DNA of 64,000 bases from Pyxicephalus adspersus (GCF_032062135.1 NC_092859.1:47349494-47413493); one strand, 5' to 3'. Counted from the stretch's first letter, positions 12,481 through 26,244 are shown. Numbers and translations: made by a program. Notes: generated by a model not told the origin, from the sequence alone.

Positions 12481-13963
12481 GGTATCAAAAAGTCTTCATA
12501 ATTACCTTTTTTCTCATTCACGGTTATCTTTTAACATGGAAATTCTTATTCATTCATAAACTGTATTGACTTATTCTTTCTATAAAATGTCTTCTATACT
12601 AGCAATTTAAATTCCAAGTTTGTCTTTGTTAGTAAGGGTGGCCCACAATCCAGATATCTAAGACGCAAGTATTAGGTAACTTTTTTATTTTTTTACCTTG
12701 GCATGCACTTAATTCTTAAAATACTAGAACAACTAAGAGCCTTATTCATAAAGGATTGCAATTTAGAAACATTGTTACTCCATACTTTATTGGCTTTTAC
12801 ATTTAATTTATAAAATGCAGAGCACAGTGTGGAACATTTGATGGTGTGATCTCTGTGTAACATACAATGATAGAGCAATGTCATGTGACCCTGAAAAGTT
12901 TACGTGTCAGATTTTCTGTTTCTCCCAGTGATTTTTTTTTCATTTTCTTTTCTTAACCCAGTGTGTTATCAGGAATGTGCATTCGTGTTTCACATATTTT
13001 GGGACTTTGAAGCAAGTACGGTGCAAAGCCCTTTCATAAAGCATTTAGTGCAGTGTGTTGCTTCGCTTCTAAACATGACTAACACATATTTACCCATTAC
13101 TAATTAGTTTGGGGTGTAGTAGCTTTGATTGAATTTGATATATAAATGGGTTAAGAAATCTTCTGTGACAGTGTGTTGTGTAGCTTCTAATGGAAAAATA
13201 TCATAATGCCTACAGTTATGCTTTACCACTGCAACATAAATGGGCCCTAAAATAAATATTTAAAACATCATTATTTTTTTTAACTTTTATCCATCTACTG
13301 AAAAGTGTATGATATCATAGGTTGTTATTTTATATAACAAAAAGGGCTCCTTTAACTGTCCATAGATACCACCTAATTATGCAGACTATTGGTATTTTAA
13401 GAAGTAATATTACATTTGATGTATTTTGTAAATTTATAATTTACACATAATTAAATGTTTGGCCACAAAGAGTTGGCTGGAATTGTTTAAATATATATAC
13501 TATCCATACATCCATAACTGGAAATAGACCTGGGGTCATGCCACAATTTTGCTCTTGACAACTTACCATTATTAGAATAGCTTTACAACAGGGATTCTTC
13601 CATGAATGAACATGGCATTACTTCCTGGTGAATGATTTTTGCAGCATTTCCCTATTCATCCAACCAGAGAGGCTGCAATATCATGAAAGCAGGCTAGTAT
13701 TTATTTATTTTTCATAGGTAAAAACAGTTCAGTATTTCTGCCTTTACCCTACCCCTTCCTATAATAAATTACAACTATCATGCAATGGTGGTGTCCGGTG
13801 GCTGTTGACCCATGTGAGCAGCTCCTTATAATTGTTCATTAACACTCCAAAGTACCAGAATGCATCTCTCCTGCTTGCAGGACTGAATTCTGTGGCAAAA
13901 GCCCTTAAAAAAGGGGCAAATGCCAAAGGGAATGTAATTATTTATTTTAGCTAAAAATAGATT
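12481..13963. other. Intergenic, nothing recognised
   Basis: AT-rich DNA without a supported feature. Confidence 0.4.
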
Positions 13964-14539
13964 TTAACCCACTAGCGTTCTAATTCTGTTCATATTTTCA
14001 TGCAAAAAGCGTTACATTTTTTTGCATGGAAATTTATTTTACATTGTAGGTCTATAATACTTAGGCATAACTGACTGAAATAAGTCTAATATTTAGTACA
14101 TTTAATAATAAACTTAAAAAAAAAAAAAAAATCTGTTAAAAAAATACAGAAACCTGTATTATAACTGTACAGTAGCATGTATAATATATATGAAATATAT
14201 ATATATATATATATTATATATAAAGATTTCTTTGTATTGGAGTCAATACAGCTAGTTTGTATTGAATCCAATACAAAATTATTTGAATTTTCTCCCACCC
14301 GCACCAACGTCACCGGGAAATCCGGGAGATCGCCTCTGCAGTTGCCGGCTGAAGATTGAAGGAAGAAGACGTGTCCCGAGGACCTGCAGGGACAAGCAGG
14401 ACGCCGGGGGACACCAATGGAACAAAGTAAGTTTTTTTTCATGTTTTTATCAACCCCGTAACCCCAACTCGGGATTACCGCTTTTAGCATGAAAAATCCA
14501 CCCCGAGTCACACTCAAAATTACCGCTAAGAGGGCTAAA
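13964..14539. mobile_element. TTAA-type (piggyBac-like) MITE
   Basis: The left end TTAACCCACTAGCG and the right end, reverse-complemented, TTAGCCCTCTTAGCGGTAAT are matching terminal repeats. CATGCAAAAAGCG near the left faces TTTTAGCATG near the right. The inside has an (AT)n tract (about 14190-14223) and a GC-rich core. A second piece of this family, beginning TTAACCTCCCTAGTGG, lies at 60672. The TTAA left boundary suggests piggyBac mobilisation; the right boundary CTAA is mutated. Open frames inside are by-products of the element. Confidence 0.65.
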
Positions 14540-14699
14540 GAAGTAAAGACGATTGGAACAGTGAATTTACCATAATTTAGGTAATTACTTAATATAAATG
14601 CAAATTATAAAAGGGATTATACTTTTCTGCTTTAAGGATATACACAGAATAATATTCCACAATAAAAGACACAGATATCTCTGTCTTGAGGTCTAAATA

Positions 14700-15706
14700 C
14701 AGGTAACTTGACTCTGAGATCAGCTTTGACACTACCACTCCATGCACCATAGTTGGTGCCACCATCATTCTCTGCGTTTGTTTCTTTGGCCATCTTGGTT
14801 GTTTCAAGTGACGTAACTCCTGCTCAGGCACACTTCTAGGATATGCTGGGATTTTCATGCACAATCTAAGTTTTACAGAGAGTGGTCTGTTAAAAGGTAA
14901 ATATCCAGTGAACTTGGCAAAAATTCCTAGCTGATGCCAAAGGTTAGAAGATAATGGCAAGACTGGTTCATGCTGAACTTGTTACAACCGAGGTATGCAG
15001 AAGAACATCCCTAAATACACAATACCTCAAGGCTGATGGGCTACAGCAGCAGAAGACCACATCATGTACCACTCCTGTCAGCTAAGAGCGGGCACCTAGA
15101 GCTATTGGTAAACTTCTGATGAATCTAAATTTCTTCTGTGATATTCAGATGGTTGGGTCATAACTTGAGGTCAACAACATGACAAAACATGACTCCATTC
15201 TACCTTGAACTAATAATTCAGATTGCTGGTGGTGGTGTAATGGTATAAAAGATATTTTCTTGGCACACTTCTGGGCCCTTTGTTCAACTAAGCATAATTT
15301 ACCTTACCTTACACTACTTTAGTTTTGTTGCTGACCATGTCTATCCTTTTACGACTGTAGTGTACTCATCTTCTGATTCCATCAGGATAACACTCCATGT
15401 TCCAAAGCCCACCTCATACTGCTTTCTTGAATATGACAATGAGTCCACTATATTCCAATGATCTCAGTTCAATAGAGCACCTTGGAGATGTGATGAAGGG
15501 AAGACCGTCATCACGGATGTGCAGTTGACAAATCTGCTGCAACAACATGATACAATCATGTCAATAAGAACCAAAATACTTGAATGTTTCTAGAACCTTG
15601 TTGAATTTACATCATATAGATTTACAACAGTTCTGAGGACAAACGAGGGTCCAAACCAGTACAAGTAGGGTATACCTACTGTAACAAAGGGGCCAGTTGG
15701 TGTACA
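14700..15706 (+). pseudogene. Decayed Tc1/mariner transposon
   Basis: The order of words matches a Tc1-like transposase gene: TTTACAGAGAGTGG, AAATATCCAGTGA, GGTATGCAGAAGA, GGGCTACAGCAGCAGAAGACCAC, CACTCCTGTCAGCTAAGA, then GCTGGTGGTGGTGTAATGGT and GTTGCTGACCATGT. The closing frame reads close to HDNES..FFQ..NPIEHLWDV-type Tc1 sequence but carries stops and frameshifts. The right end GTATACCTACTGTAACAAAG...TTGGTGTA resembles a Tc1 terminal repeat ending at a TA. The left terminal repeat is not found, so the element is truncated and inactive. Confidence 0.75.
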
Positions 15707-16554
15707 GTATATAGCACGCATTTCCCTGTTTCCCATTACAATAGATAATTCACCTTTAGCTGTAAACATTGTAGAATATTTGTAATGATTATAGACAAGA
15801 CTTATAGATAACATGTGATACATTAGGACAGGAAATGTGAATCATGATGGAAGGAACTTAATAATAATGTGCTTCTGTTTGTGAAAAGAGGAAACATAGG
15901 GCAAGCGTTTGACTTCTATATTCCATTAACACAATGTCTGTGCACAAGCTCCTATTTGTGCTTTTTGAAATGTAATATATGGCATAATTGTGTTAATTTA
16001 GTGTTATTGGATGTCCCAGAAGTGGTGTGATCCAAGTGATCAGAATTCCCCCTCCATTTACATCACAGACATTAATTGCTGCCTGCTATCCGCTACAGAT
16101 CTCTCCCAGCCTTTTTCTGTATTAATAAAGTTCAAGATAAAGAGGGCAGGGTGGGATGTAAGATAAAAAAGTAAAAGTGGTAAAAAGAAGGTAAAGGATT
16201 CCAAAATACAATGGAAGGTACACGAGTGCTGGTTGGGCTTGTAGATCCTGTAATGTGAGGAAGAGGAGTACAAGCTGTGGAAGATAAAGAGGTACAGCTT
16301 GGACTGTGGAAGATAATGGGGTGTAATTTGTGATGCAACCGAAGGGGTTCCAGGCTTTTGTAAAATATAATGGAGTACAGGTGATGGTGGAAGGTAAGTC
16401 ATGTAATTTATATTATAAGTCTCGTTCTGTTATCATTATAAATAAAGAATGGCGAAAGAACTGACACATTCCAGGTAAAGTCACCAGCTATGCTTGTAGG
16501 TTAAGGGCGAAAAAAGTAGACTGTTTAATCAATGTGGTTAAAAAAACAGCTTAA

Positions 16555-16600
<46 letters not shown>

Positions 16601-17299
16601 TATATATTTCAATTTTTAGTTGAGTTGGGTGTTCTGCAATTTTGCATTGTTTTTTTGTTGAAAAGGGAAATTTTCTTTTAACTTTAAAATGTATTGGTAC
16701 AACATTGTATTATTAAAACTTGACAAAGGGAATTTATATTAAAAACTGGAACTAAACATAGGAACTAGAAATTTTTCCAGAACAGTTACAATAGCTGAAC
16801 TCCTGACAGATTTAAAAAGCGTGAATACCCTAATTTGACCCAGTATCAATCCCTTGCAGTCCTTGGTAAATAGAGCTCATAGAGTGGGAAGGAAAGGCAG
16901 CACAATCAGCCAATCAGGTGTGTGGCAGTGAGGAGGACAAACTAATAAGAGGACAGAGCGGAGGGACCGGAAAGGTCAGCTCATCGCTGATTTGCTCCTC
17001 ACATCAATGTCCAGTAACTGAGGGGAGGGGACCTGTAGGTGATAATATAGTGAAACCAGAGCAGAGAAAGGTCAGGTCTTCTTCCCTGCCAGGTATGACT
17101 GTACTGTGTGGAAGAATTGTGTAAATCTCAAAACTGGAAGACAGAAATACAAATCCTAGGACAAATCAAGCAAAGTGCACAATCAGCTTTTATTCATGAT
17201 CTCAATAACTTTTAATAGAAATCTCTGTCCTGATAGCTGTTTGGAAAAAGTTTTTCCAGAACATAGAAAGATGTTCCCTACAGGTAAAGAGGTTTTATA
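15707..17299. other. Intergenic, low-complexity patches
   Basis: A purine-rich stretch at about 16130-16400 repeats phrases such as CTGTGGAAGATAA and GGTACA in diverged form, giving long spurious frames on the - strand. No gene is supported. Confidence 0.4.
16558..16609. repeat. (TA)n microsatellite
   Basis: About 40 bases of uninterrupted TA, then GATATATATTTC. Confidence 0.95.
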
Positions 17300-17563
17300 C
17301 AGAGAAATGGTGGTGTCGGTATTAGTGTTGGTGTTCGAATTCAGTTTGTCCTTCTACTCGACCCGAATATGGCAGTTAGAATTTGGATAGACCCGACCCA
17401 AAAAGCGCAAATTCGTGTGTAAAAAAATGTGTTAAAAAAAATTATTGTTAAAGTAATTTATTGAATCTGTGTGATTTGTGTAACTAACTTTTATTTTTTT
17501 ACAGGTTATCCCACAATGACAGGATGATTCCCACAGGAATCCTCCTGTCAGTGTGGGATCCCC

Positions 17564-17746
17564 TGGCACTAGAGATTAAATGAGGACAAGTCTCCCCATT
17601 CATCACCTCTAGTGCTTTGTGATTGGCTGAGGAAAAGTAGCCCTGATGACCATTTAAGCATCATCAGGATTTTCCTTTCCCCAGCCAATCACAGAGCACT
17701 AGAAGTGAATAAATGGGGAGACTTGTCCCCATTTAGCCTCTAATGC
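17564..17746. repeat. Long inverted repeat (fold-back element)
   Basis: Arms 17564-17649 and 17661-17746 are close inverted copies around an 11-base spacer. Shared words include GACAAGTCTCCCCATT, TCTAGTGCT, GTGATTGGCTG and CCTGATGA. Just to the left, CCCACA...CTGTCAGTGTGGG at about 17510-17558 forms a second hairpin. Both probably belong to one larger dispersed element, roughly 17300-18070, whose ends I cannot define. Confidence 0.7.
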
Positions 17747-18163
17747 CCGAGGATCCTGTGGGACTCCTGTGTTCTTGGTTAGAGAATCTCTATCTAGAAT
17801 CTCTATCCAAGAACACATACTATAGTTACGCTAGGGCTGCAAGAGCAATCAGGGGAGCGGAGATGTCCTTTTTTTTCTGCATCAGCTTTGCTTGCCAGGA
17901 TACCTGGCATTCCCGACTTCCTCTGCTCATGCCAGGACTGAATAAACATCATCCAGTTCTGGCCAATCTAGATAGCCAAAGATCGATAGAAGGAAGCAAA
18001 GGAAGAAGAAGATGGTGGTGCCCTGCATGGGAACGAGAACAGGTTAGTTCTACTTCAATTGAAAATGTAGGCTATAATAAGGTGGTAAGTTAATCAATAC
18101 ATGTAAAGAATATGTGGTTATTTATGAGGTATACAAGAAAGTATATGCAAACAATAATGGTGC

Positions 18164-18963
18164 TGTAATGCGCCTGGGCACACAAACCACAACCAACTCC
18201 AGATATCCTTGAATCAGGTTTATTCAAAACAGCACAGCACAGCAAGGGTTAATTTCAATCAAGCAAGGTACAGAAGGATAAGGCAAATGCAGGTCAGTAA
18301 CAATCCGAGGTCAGGGCTGGCAGCAGGCAGAATGGTCAATAACAATCCGAGGTCAGGGCTGGCAGAGTTCAATCAGAGTTAGTTTCAGACCAGGTCACTG
18401 AGGAGATGACAAGCAGATAAAGTTTAACATACACAAAGACACACCCAAGCACACTGTGGTAACAGAGGCTATAGCGGGCAATGGTGTAATGGACAGGCTC
18501 TCCTTAAATGGCCAGGATGACCAATCACCTTGCGCCACCTGGCACTGTCTGATAGGAGACTGAGTAAATCCCCTGCAGCTGATTAGCTGCAGGGAATTCA
18601 AACTAACTCTGTCCCGCCCTAGGGCGAGGCAGCCGAGTGCCAGGCCCTCGGGGGGTACAAGAGGGACGCATGGTAACACGCGCACCTCTTCCCACAGTAC
18701 CCCTAGGACGTGCACTACTTTGCACTTGCAAAGGAGTGCTGGGAGCAGGAACCACATCCAAAGGGATGCAAGGGCTGCTGCCTGGCTGAACAGTACTTTG
18801 GCCAGGGCGGATCCCTCCGCCTGTAGAGACAGACAAGCTGCGAGCAGGGCAGCAGCCTCGGCCATGCTGCCTGCTACTGTGGCGTCCCCCTCTGTGGCTT
18901 CCCCCTCTGTGGCTGGGAACCCCAGGGACACCGCGGGCTCGCAGGGCGGGTAAGTTCCTTACA
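18164..18963 (-). mobile_element. Solo LTR, 800 bp, with 5-bp target-site duplication
   Basis: The block starts TGTAATGCGCC and ends GTTCCTTACA, giving TG...CA ends within a TGTAA/TTACA inverted terminus. It is flanked by GGTGC on both sides (18159-18163 and 18964-18968). An AATAAA on the - strand near 18217, about 50 bases from the - strand 3' end, supports - orientation. Base composition is far more GC-rich than the surroundings. Inside, a phrase AACAATCCGAGGTCAGGGC occurs twice in tandem (18301-18362). No internal retrotransposon genes flank it, so this is a solo LTR left by recombination. Gypsy-like and endogenous retroviral origins are both possible. Long frames within it (for example 18395-18931) are not host genes. 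Confidence 0.78.
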
Positions 18964-18968
18964 GGTGC

Positions 18969-21900
18969 ACACATAAAGTTATTAGATATATAATATTTTA
19001 TAATTTAAATACATATGTTATTCTACCATAATAAGTTCTAGGGTTGTAGTACAGTGTATGTAGGACAATTCTCACTGTACGTAGTCCTGGAACTGACCCC
19101 TGAATGATATAATTACAGTAATACAACAGTTGATATGTAATATGTTCCAGTAAATACCATCTGGATCTGCTAGAAAGTGAAAGAATTTGAATAAAGAAGT
19201 TTGAGTAGGTCAACAAAATGGGAAGTAAAAATAATGTTATCTTCACAGCAAGAAAAGCTGATTTCCAGTCACACAGTTAGAAAATGTGAGATATTACATA
19301 TACTTAAAGCATGCCACAACATACAGTACACACCTAGGTTCATTCATTGCTAACCATACCCCAACAACATATTACTAACACATTATACTTCAATGCGAGA
19401 TCATTATTTGCCATGTGATGCGCAGCATGCACAACATTAGTGAAGAGAAGAGAAGATAGAACTAGATAGATACTAGTCTGGAATGACTAAATATAATAAT
19501 TCATGGCTAACCCAGGTAATACTGACCCTGGATCTGGGTACCAGATGCACATAACACCATTATTCTGTAGCCACCATTTTAGTGTTTTAGCACCTAATAT
19601 CAGAATTTATTTCAATACATTTTAATTCAAAAGAAAATAGAAAATGTGAGTTGTACACAAAAAACACATACAAACAGAAAAGCACAGGTAATGTTTGAGC
19701 ATAAAGAAGTCAACGGGTTTAGAGAGTATAATATCAGAATTTATTAATCAGATCTTAAAATAGATCTCCAATTTCCTGGCAAGTCTTTGAAATAACCCGC
19801 ACATTCTCATTTATATCATTTAAATCTCTTGACATAGTACAAGAATAAAATATAATATTTTCTAATAACTTAGAACAGGTGGAAAGTTGCAGAAATAGCC
19901 ATCTCTTACTTTTTTAGTTCTATCCATCTCGAGAGGGACAAACCTGCAGGCATGAGATTTTGATGGTTCTGTTAGAAGCAATACCCAGTAGTAAAGTCTA
20001 TTCTAAATGTGAACTCTAGCAGAAGTTTTTCTCTGGATGCTGGATTTAACACTGAGATAGCTGCTAATTTTGTTTCACACTAAGAAAGACTGCTGTTTGA
20101 ATTGTATTTCAAACTTTTGTGTCATTCAAGGTAATAATTTATTCAATTAATAATTATTAATCTAGCAATACATCATCTACAAAACACTAGATAAATGTTT
20201 TGGGTGGATTGAGCTTTAAAAATGTTAGCTAACAGGCCACATTTAGGCATCTTGGCTGCATAGGAACAAATTTAGACTAAAAAGCTGCAGATAAGGGGAG
20301 TTACTGGGGGGAGTTTAAATAATTTAAGACAACCCTTGGGTACAGAGCGCTAAGCCATTAAAATAGTAATTTTACATCTGACAATTCCATCATTTTCCAT
20401 TTCCTCCTATGAATGACACATTATTTCTGGATATATTTGTCCACAGTGTGACAACAAGGCATATGATGTTAAATGCTGAACCTGCATGCAGGCGAATGTA
20501 TATTACCTTATATATAAATTATTTTTATATGTGGTCAACATTTGGAGCTCTAAATTGCTTTTTAAATATTTTAGATAAAACTGAAGCCACTCAGCACCGG
20601 GATACTCATCCACAAATATTCTTTGACACTTGGATGGCTTATTTGCAGTACACCACACGGTATGATCGCAGGGCCTTAGGTGCTTCTTAAATAGGGACGG
20701 GTCTAGCCCATCGCTCCATAAGAAATTGTTAACCGTCCAGTAAGGTGATTACCTAGTTTTTTAATTGATTGCTCAAAAATGTAAAGTTATTTTGACCATC
20801 TTGTATTAGCGAGACAATATGTTTTGGTAAAGTGTCTGATTTTAGTTAATTGGTTTTTTGAAAGGGGTTTTTATTTTATGGTTTACCCTTTCGTTTAGTT
20901 ATGTTGTTTTCTGGTAAAAATGTATACTGTACTCTACTCTTGCTGAAACTACTATAATAAAAGGCGCATTATTCAAAAAATTCAAATTTCACAAAAAAAA
21001 AAAATTTTTTTTTGGAAACTCTATATTCAATATTTATCTATTTGATTTGGAATTATATATACATTACAATCCAATGTAGATGCCACTTCTTCCATTTCTA
21101 TCCATTAAACACATGTTCATCCAGAAGGCTGGAAAGCTTCTAAAAGAGGGAACAGAGTGAAATAAAGCTAATCCGATTAAGCTGACTACAGAACCTTTTT
21201 TAATTTTAAGGATGAATTGCTTTATAAGTAGCTACAGAGCTGAATATATTTCTAGAACTACGGTAGAGAGAAAATTCTATAGTGTGGTAATCCTCTAACA
21301 AGTAATATTCTTGGCTTTATGATGTCATGTTTTCTAGCAAATATTAGGCTACGCTTTCATAATTTTATTTCAGCAAACAAAATGTAATTGTAAACTTGCC
21401 AAGGGCTAACAAAGTGAAAACAAATTAGCAAACTGCCCCAAAAATGCTCCATAATCTTGGCCACAGTTGTGAAATAAATCCACTGGCCATTATGTCATAA
21501 AGAAAGGATTTCTATGGCTCCAGTTATGATCCTTACACTGTAAAATCTAGTATTAATTTGCTATTAAAAGCAATTATATATGAATAAATTGTAAGTCAAA
21601 ATATTTTAATGGCGTGCCGTTTTGGTATAAGTAGTCTGACTGATCATTTTACCTCATTTTTGGAACGCTTTGTTTCATTGAAAGGGAAGTGGAATGGCAT
21701 ATATCAATCACCTATTATAAACCCCTCATATAATCACATTGATCTCCTGGATACATCCTCTTTATATTTCTCTTAAAAGGAACACTGGTCAGGTGCTTGT
21801 TGTAGTTTCCTGTCTGTAGACTCCACAGTCTTACTTGGGGAAATCCTGAGAGCAGAATCAGCTGCCCTAAAGACACCAAACATTCTACAGCTGGTTTCGT

Positions 21901-24900
21901 TGAAACCGATATCTACACATTCATGCTGACTTTAGGTGACTGAAGAAAAAATGTGCTGAATGGCAATGATTCTTTTCCTATGGCATGGCTATTATACGGC
22001 ATATGCAATATCTGCATATAAATGCATGTAACAACAAAATAATATTATGGATTTGTAACCGTTATACTTTAAAAAGAAATTGTTATAACAAAAATGTATT
22101 TCAATATTGCAGTACCATAAAGCGATTATTCCAAGCAACAAAAAGTGTGTATGGGCCCTAACACAGAACCAATATGTTTACTGACAGTTATGTAGCTATT
22201 GTGTGGTATTATGAAATGAACATAATACGGCCCATGTTTTCAGTAAGAAAAGTCTGCTGTCATTTACCCAACTAGAGAAGGGTAAATAATGCACAGACAA
22301 AGGGTTTGTTAGCACTGAACAGATAGAAAGAACCAGGGCAGTACCACTGGAAAACATGCTAAGAATGTGCTATGTGGACAGGCGTGGAATTCCTATGAAC
22401 TGACATATCCAGTGGTAAAGATTGCTGCCTTTATTTTTCATTGTTATACAATTTATCTACAGTGGATCTTCAGAAGAAAATGATTACAGTCATTTGGGAC
22501 TAACACAACAAGTTTTCCGCAGTGACAGCTATTCTCGTGGTCCTTTGCATTATTTACAGCTTTTTAATATAACAAATGAAGCCATTTAGAAAAGTTTTAT
22601 TGTAGCATAAACTTTCTGCTACAGCAGACCAAAAGAGGGCTAAAAAAGTGGACCAAAAAGGGGAAAGAGGGACAGCCAAATGAGGGACAAGTTGGAGCTA
22701 TGACACATGTATCCCCATGACATATACTAATAATAGCTATTAGATAAACAATTACAGTACATTTAGCCAAAGTAAAGTTAAAACTTTTTTTAGTGTAGGG
22801 AATATTTAAACAGATTTTGTTTTGGCCATATGTGCCCTGTTGGGGAGATTTATCTTTTCTTTCCCATAGACACAACAAAAGGAGAGAGGAAATCCCCCTA
22901 AAATTAGGGAAATCTTATTTTGGACAATTGTCACCTGAAAAAAAATGACTTCCCTTATTATTTTTATGGGATTTTCCTTACATTGAGTATTGGTGACAAA
23001 GGTTACGTTTATAGTGAGATTTATACAGAAACAGGAGCCTGGCAGAGGATCTTATCTTTTTACTATACAAAACCATGAAAAAAATAAACGTTCACCTGCA
23101 TATTTGGATGGGTCAGCAATAAACAGAACTAGTCTCGGCAGCCTATAATATGAAAGTTTTATTTTCAATATTGCATGTGATATCTTTCACAAGATTGTGG
23201 GAAACTGCCTCACTGACATATTATCGGTGCCAGCACCCAAAAATATGAATCAGCCTATGTTGTAACTAAATGACAAGCAGTGCACTGTGTCCCTGTACAT
23301 ACCCACCATGTGAAACCCCTGTTCTAATCATTAGACACTTACACAGCAATTTTAAGGGGGAACAATGAAATCTGTAATTACTAACATAATAAGGGATCTG
23401 TGGTTTCTGTCTTCTACAGGGTAATAGTTTCTCACTCAGCTTCCATATTTTAAAACATAAACAGTTTTTTAGTAATAGGGAAATGCATATAACTGTCTTG
23501 TTTTTGGATGGGCAGTCCCTGTTCTGGAACCACATCCCTCTGCCCTCCTTTCATTATTAATGTGTGCTGATTTAGTTTGCTGTATAAACTCTTGTGCTTT
23601 TTTACCAGAAAAAAAGTGTTTACATGCAATAAATCTTTTATCAGTGTATTACAGTTATTTTCCTAATATTCTCTATTGCTATGCTTAAGAGAATGTATGG
23701 TGAATAGATTGTTTTTGTGCATAATTCCTCCATGGTCCATGTAACAGGCGGTGTGGATTTTTGCCTACACACACTGGCCCTGATACATTGATTTAACATT
23801 TTAGGGACCCTACACTATGTTGAATAGCAGTTTAAAAAATGAGATAAACTAGCTAACCTTATCTGTTGCCTCCTATGACTAGGTGAGAATCATGTCACAA
23901 TCTTTCTGGTGAGTAGAATACTAAATCTCCAAACTCTGCAGATGATGGCCCAGCCCTGCATTGGAGAACCTCATTTAGATGATTTGGAATACTTAGCATT
24001 TCTCACAATCTCACAAGAAGGATGATGATTCAACATTCTGCAGTATGGAAGCTGGAGGAAAGGTAAATATAATTACTAACTTTTGTCCCCAAAGTTTTTT
24101 TTCTTTTTGAAGTTGAATTGATATATAGAAATTAGACCTTTATTCTTGAAGTCTGGTTTAAGGAGACCCTGTCAGTAAATTAAAAACTGGAGGTAAAAGC
24201 AAAGAATAAATATTTTTAATGCTTGCTTTAGCATTTTCCATTTCCATTATTTTCTGAATGTATATTAGGATGCACCAGAAAGTAATGTTAATTAAAAATG
24301 CATCTGAACTTGCTAAAACATTTATTTCTTCTGTAAGGTCATGTATAGTCTTCTCCCGGGGAGAAGTGATGAGGAGTACTATAGATTGTACTGGGGGATC
24401 CTGGAATCACATTGAAGATGACATGGCAGTGTCCAGCAGCAGTCTCTTTGGATGTCTACACATGGGTGGCTTTTACAAGTAAAATGTAAAAGGTAATAGT
24501 CTGATGGCATGGACAAATACAATCTGTCACTTTATTCATGGGAAAATGACAAATTTCTCTTGATATATCTCTCCATTCAATGAAACTCACCTCCACCCCA
24601 TTTAGCTGCTGCTACTACTACTACTTGGTAGCCTGCAGAAATATCTTCCAATTATTTAGGAACAGGTCACTTTCGCCACCAGGATGCACCCCCAACACCA
24701 ACAAACAAGAAGCTGACGTAGAATTTGACTGACAGCTCTAAAAATGGTGGTGAACTTTTAAGAGAACCTGTCATTTAGCCTCATGTAATCTTTGATCAGA
24801 CACTATGAGACATGGTGTCTCTTCACACCAGAATGGGGGAGACAGTCACCACCACAGATTAGTGATTCTTTGCTTTGAACAAAGCTTTCATTCTAATGCT

Positions 24901-25354
24901 GTGAATATGCTTACACAAAGGTTTAGCACATGCATCATTATTCTGCTGCTCCTTTTGGTATTCAGGCAAAGGTTGGACTGGCTCTTTGACCAACTTAAGA
25001 TACAAGTGCTGGAGAAACAGTATAGAATGAAAATGTGTGTGATTGGGTTCAGCAACTCTTCTATAATCCAGACATCCCAAACTCCTAACACTACACAAAG
25101 TATTAACACTTTTTTTTTATATCAATACATTTTGGTCAGTATGGTGATTGAATAAGCATCAGCTCACTCTTGAATATCTTTCTGCTCTTTACTCCAAAGA
25201 GTCAACTTTGCTTTAGTGTGGAAAGCAGTAAGCTCTGATTGGTTTACAATGCTGTACCTCTTAGGTGATGTGCAGGAGGAAAGAATAAAATACTGTTTAA
25301 AATACATATAAGGCAGCTTTACACCTAAACCGTCACTACTCCCCACCACTACAT
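18969..25354. other. Long intergenic stretch, nothing recognised
   Basis: AT-rich DNA of 6.4 kb. Short open frames (20409-20690, 22597-22878, 23266-23535, 24805-25155) lack domains and splice context. I cannot support a gene here. Confidence 0.4.
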
Positions 25355-25515
25355 ATCTCCCCTCATATTGTGTGTTAATTCCCCCAGCTCTTTGGGGCAG
25401 GGTCCTCTCCTCCTGGGTCACTGTCTGTATTTGTCTGTCATTTGCAACTCCTATTTAATGTACAGCGCTGCGTAATTTGTTGGTGCTATATAAGTCCTGT
25501 TTATTAATAATAATG
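25355..25515 (-). repeat. R1 SINE-like repeat
   Basis: Reads in reverse as CATTATTATTAATAAACAGG, ACTTATATAGCACCAACA, GCAGCGCTGTACATTAAATAGG, AAATGACAG, then GAGGACCCTGCCCCAAAGAGC. This is the same core as the + strand copies at 40193, 41924 and 56610. Confidence 0.85.
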
Positions 25516-26032
25516 TATTGCTCTTACACATTTCTGCAACACATGTAGCACCATAAATTTTGAATGGAACCTAAATACACTAAAGCAGAGCACCTCTGAT
25601 ACAGCTTATTTTATCTCTGCCTACACTTAAACACTCCACTGCAAGGAAATATTATGCAGAGATGCCCATCACCCAACTGATTCCTACTATTTAACAGCGC
25701 TGGCGTAAACATACCCTTTAGGATGAATCATTGCCTGTTTGTTAAACAAAAAACAACTGTATTCAGGGAAAATTGTAAGAAGACATCTGATCTTTAATAC
25801 AAAATTAATATGATATATTTCCATCCAATAACAAACCAGTAAACAACTGACTAATGCTCATAAGCCAACTTCAAGATTTTTTTTTTGAGTAGTTTCTATA
25901 GTAGAATATTTAAAGCTGAACTTGGGTCAGCACCTAAAAGGTACCATCAAACTTACCTCCCCCTTCACCTGTATAGAGTCCCTTGGTACTGTTTCTTTTT
26001 TTTTTTTTTTTTTTTAACTTGAGCCTTTATTG

Positions 26033-26244
26033 CAATGTTTCTCAACTAGGGTTCCCCCAGATAATGCTGGGGGTCTTGTGAGCAAAGAGCAGTTTGTGGC
26101 TTTGAGGTCAATACCAATGATCTTTTTGGTTATCTGTAAGGGTGCTATTGTTCCCAATAACCACCACACTAATGTACTGTCAGCTGTTGATATAGTAATG
26201 ATTCTCTGAAGACCTCCCCCCATGGAAAAAGGTAAGAAACACTG
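26033..26244. mobile_element. hAT-like MITE with 8-bp target-site duplication
   Basis: The left end CAATGTTTCTCAACTAGGG and the right end GGTAAGAAACACTG are imperfect inverted repeats (CAGTGTTTCTTACC when reversed). It is flanked by CTTTATTG (26025-26032) and CTTTACTG (26245-26252), 7 of 8 matching, which is the hAT duplication length. 212 bp, non-coding. Confidence 0.75.

Noticed and set aside
14086..14517. 143-codon open frame on the - strand
   Set aside because: Falls inside the TTAA-type MITE and runs through an (AT)n tract that reads as an IYIY repeat.
16058..16402. 114-codon frame on the - strand
   Set aside because: Product of a purine-rich low-complexity stretch; no homology that I recognise.
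18395..18974. Long GC-rich open frames of 178 and 123 codons on the - strand
   Set aside because: They lie wholly inside the solo LTR, overlap in different frames and show no domain; open only because of GC-rich composition.
24805..25155. 116-codon open frame with overlapping - strand frames
   Set aside because: No domain, no acceptor or donor arrangement consistent with an exon, and no neighbouring exons.
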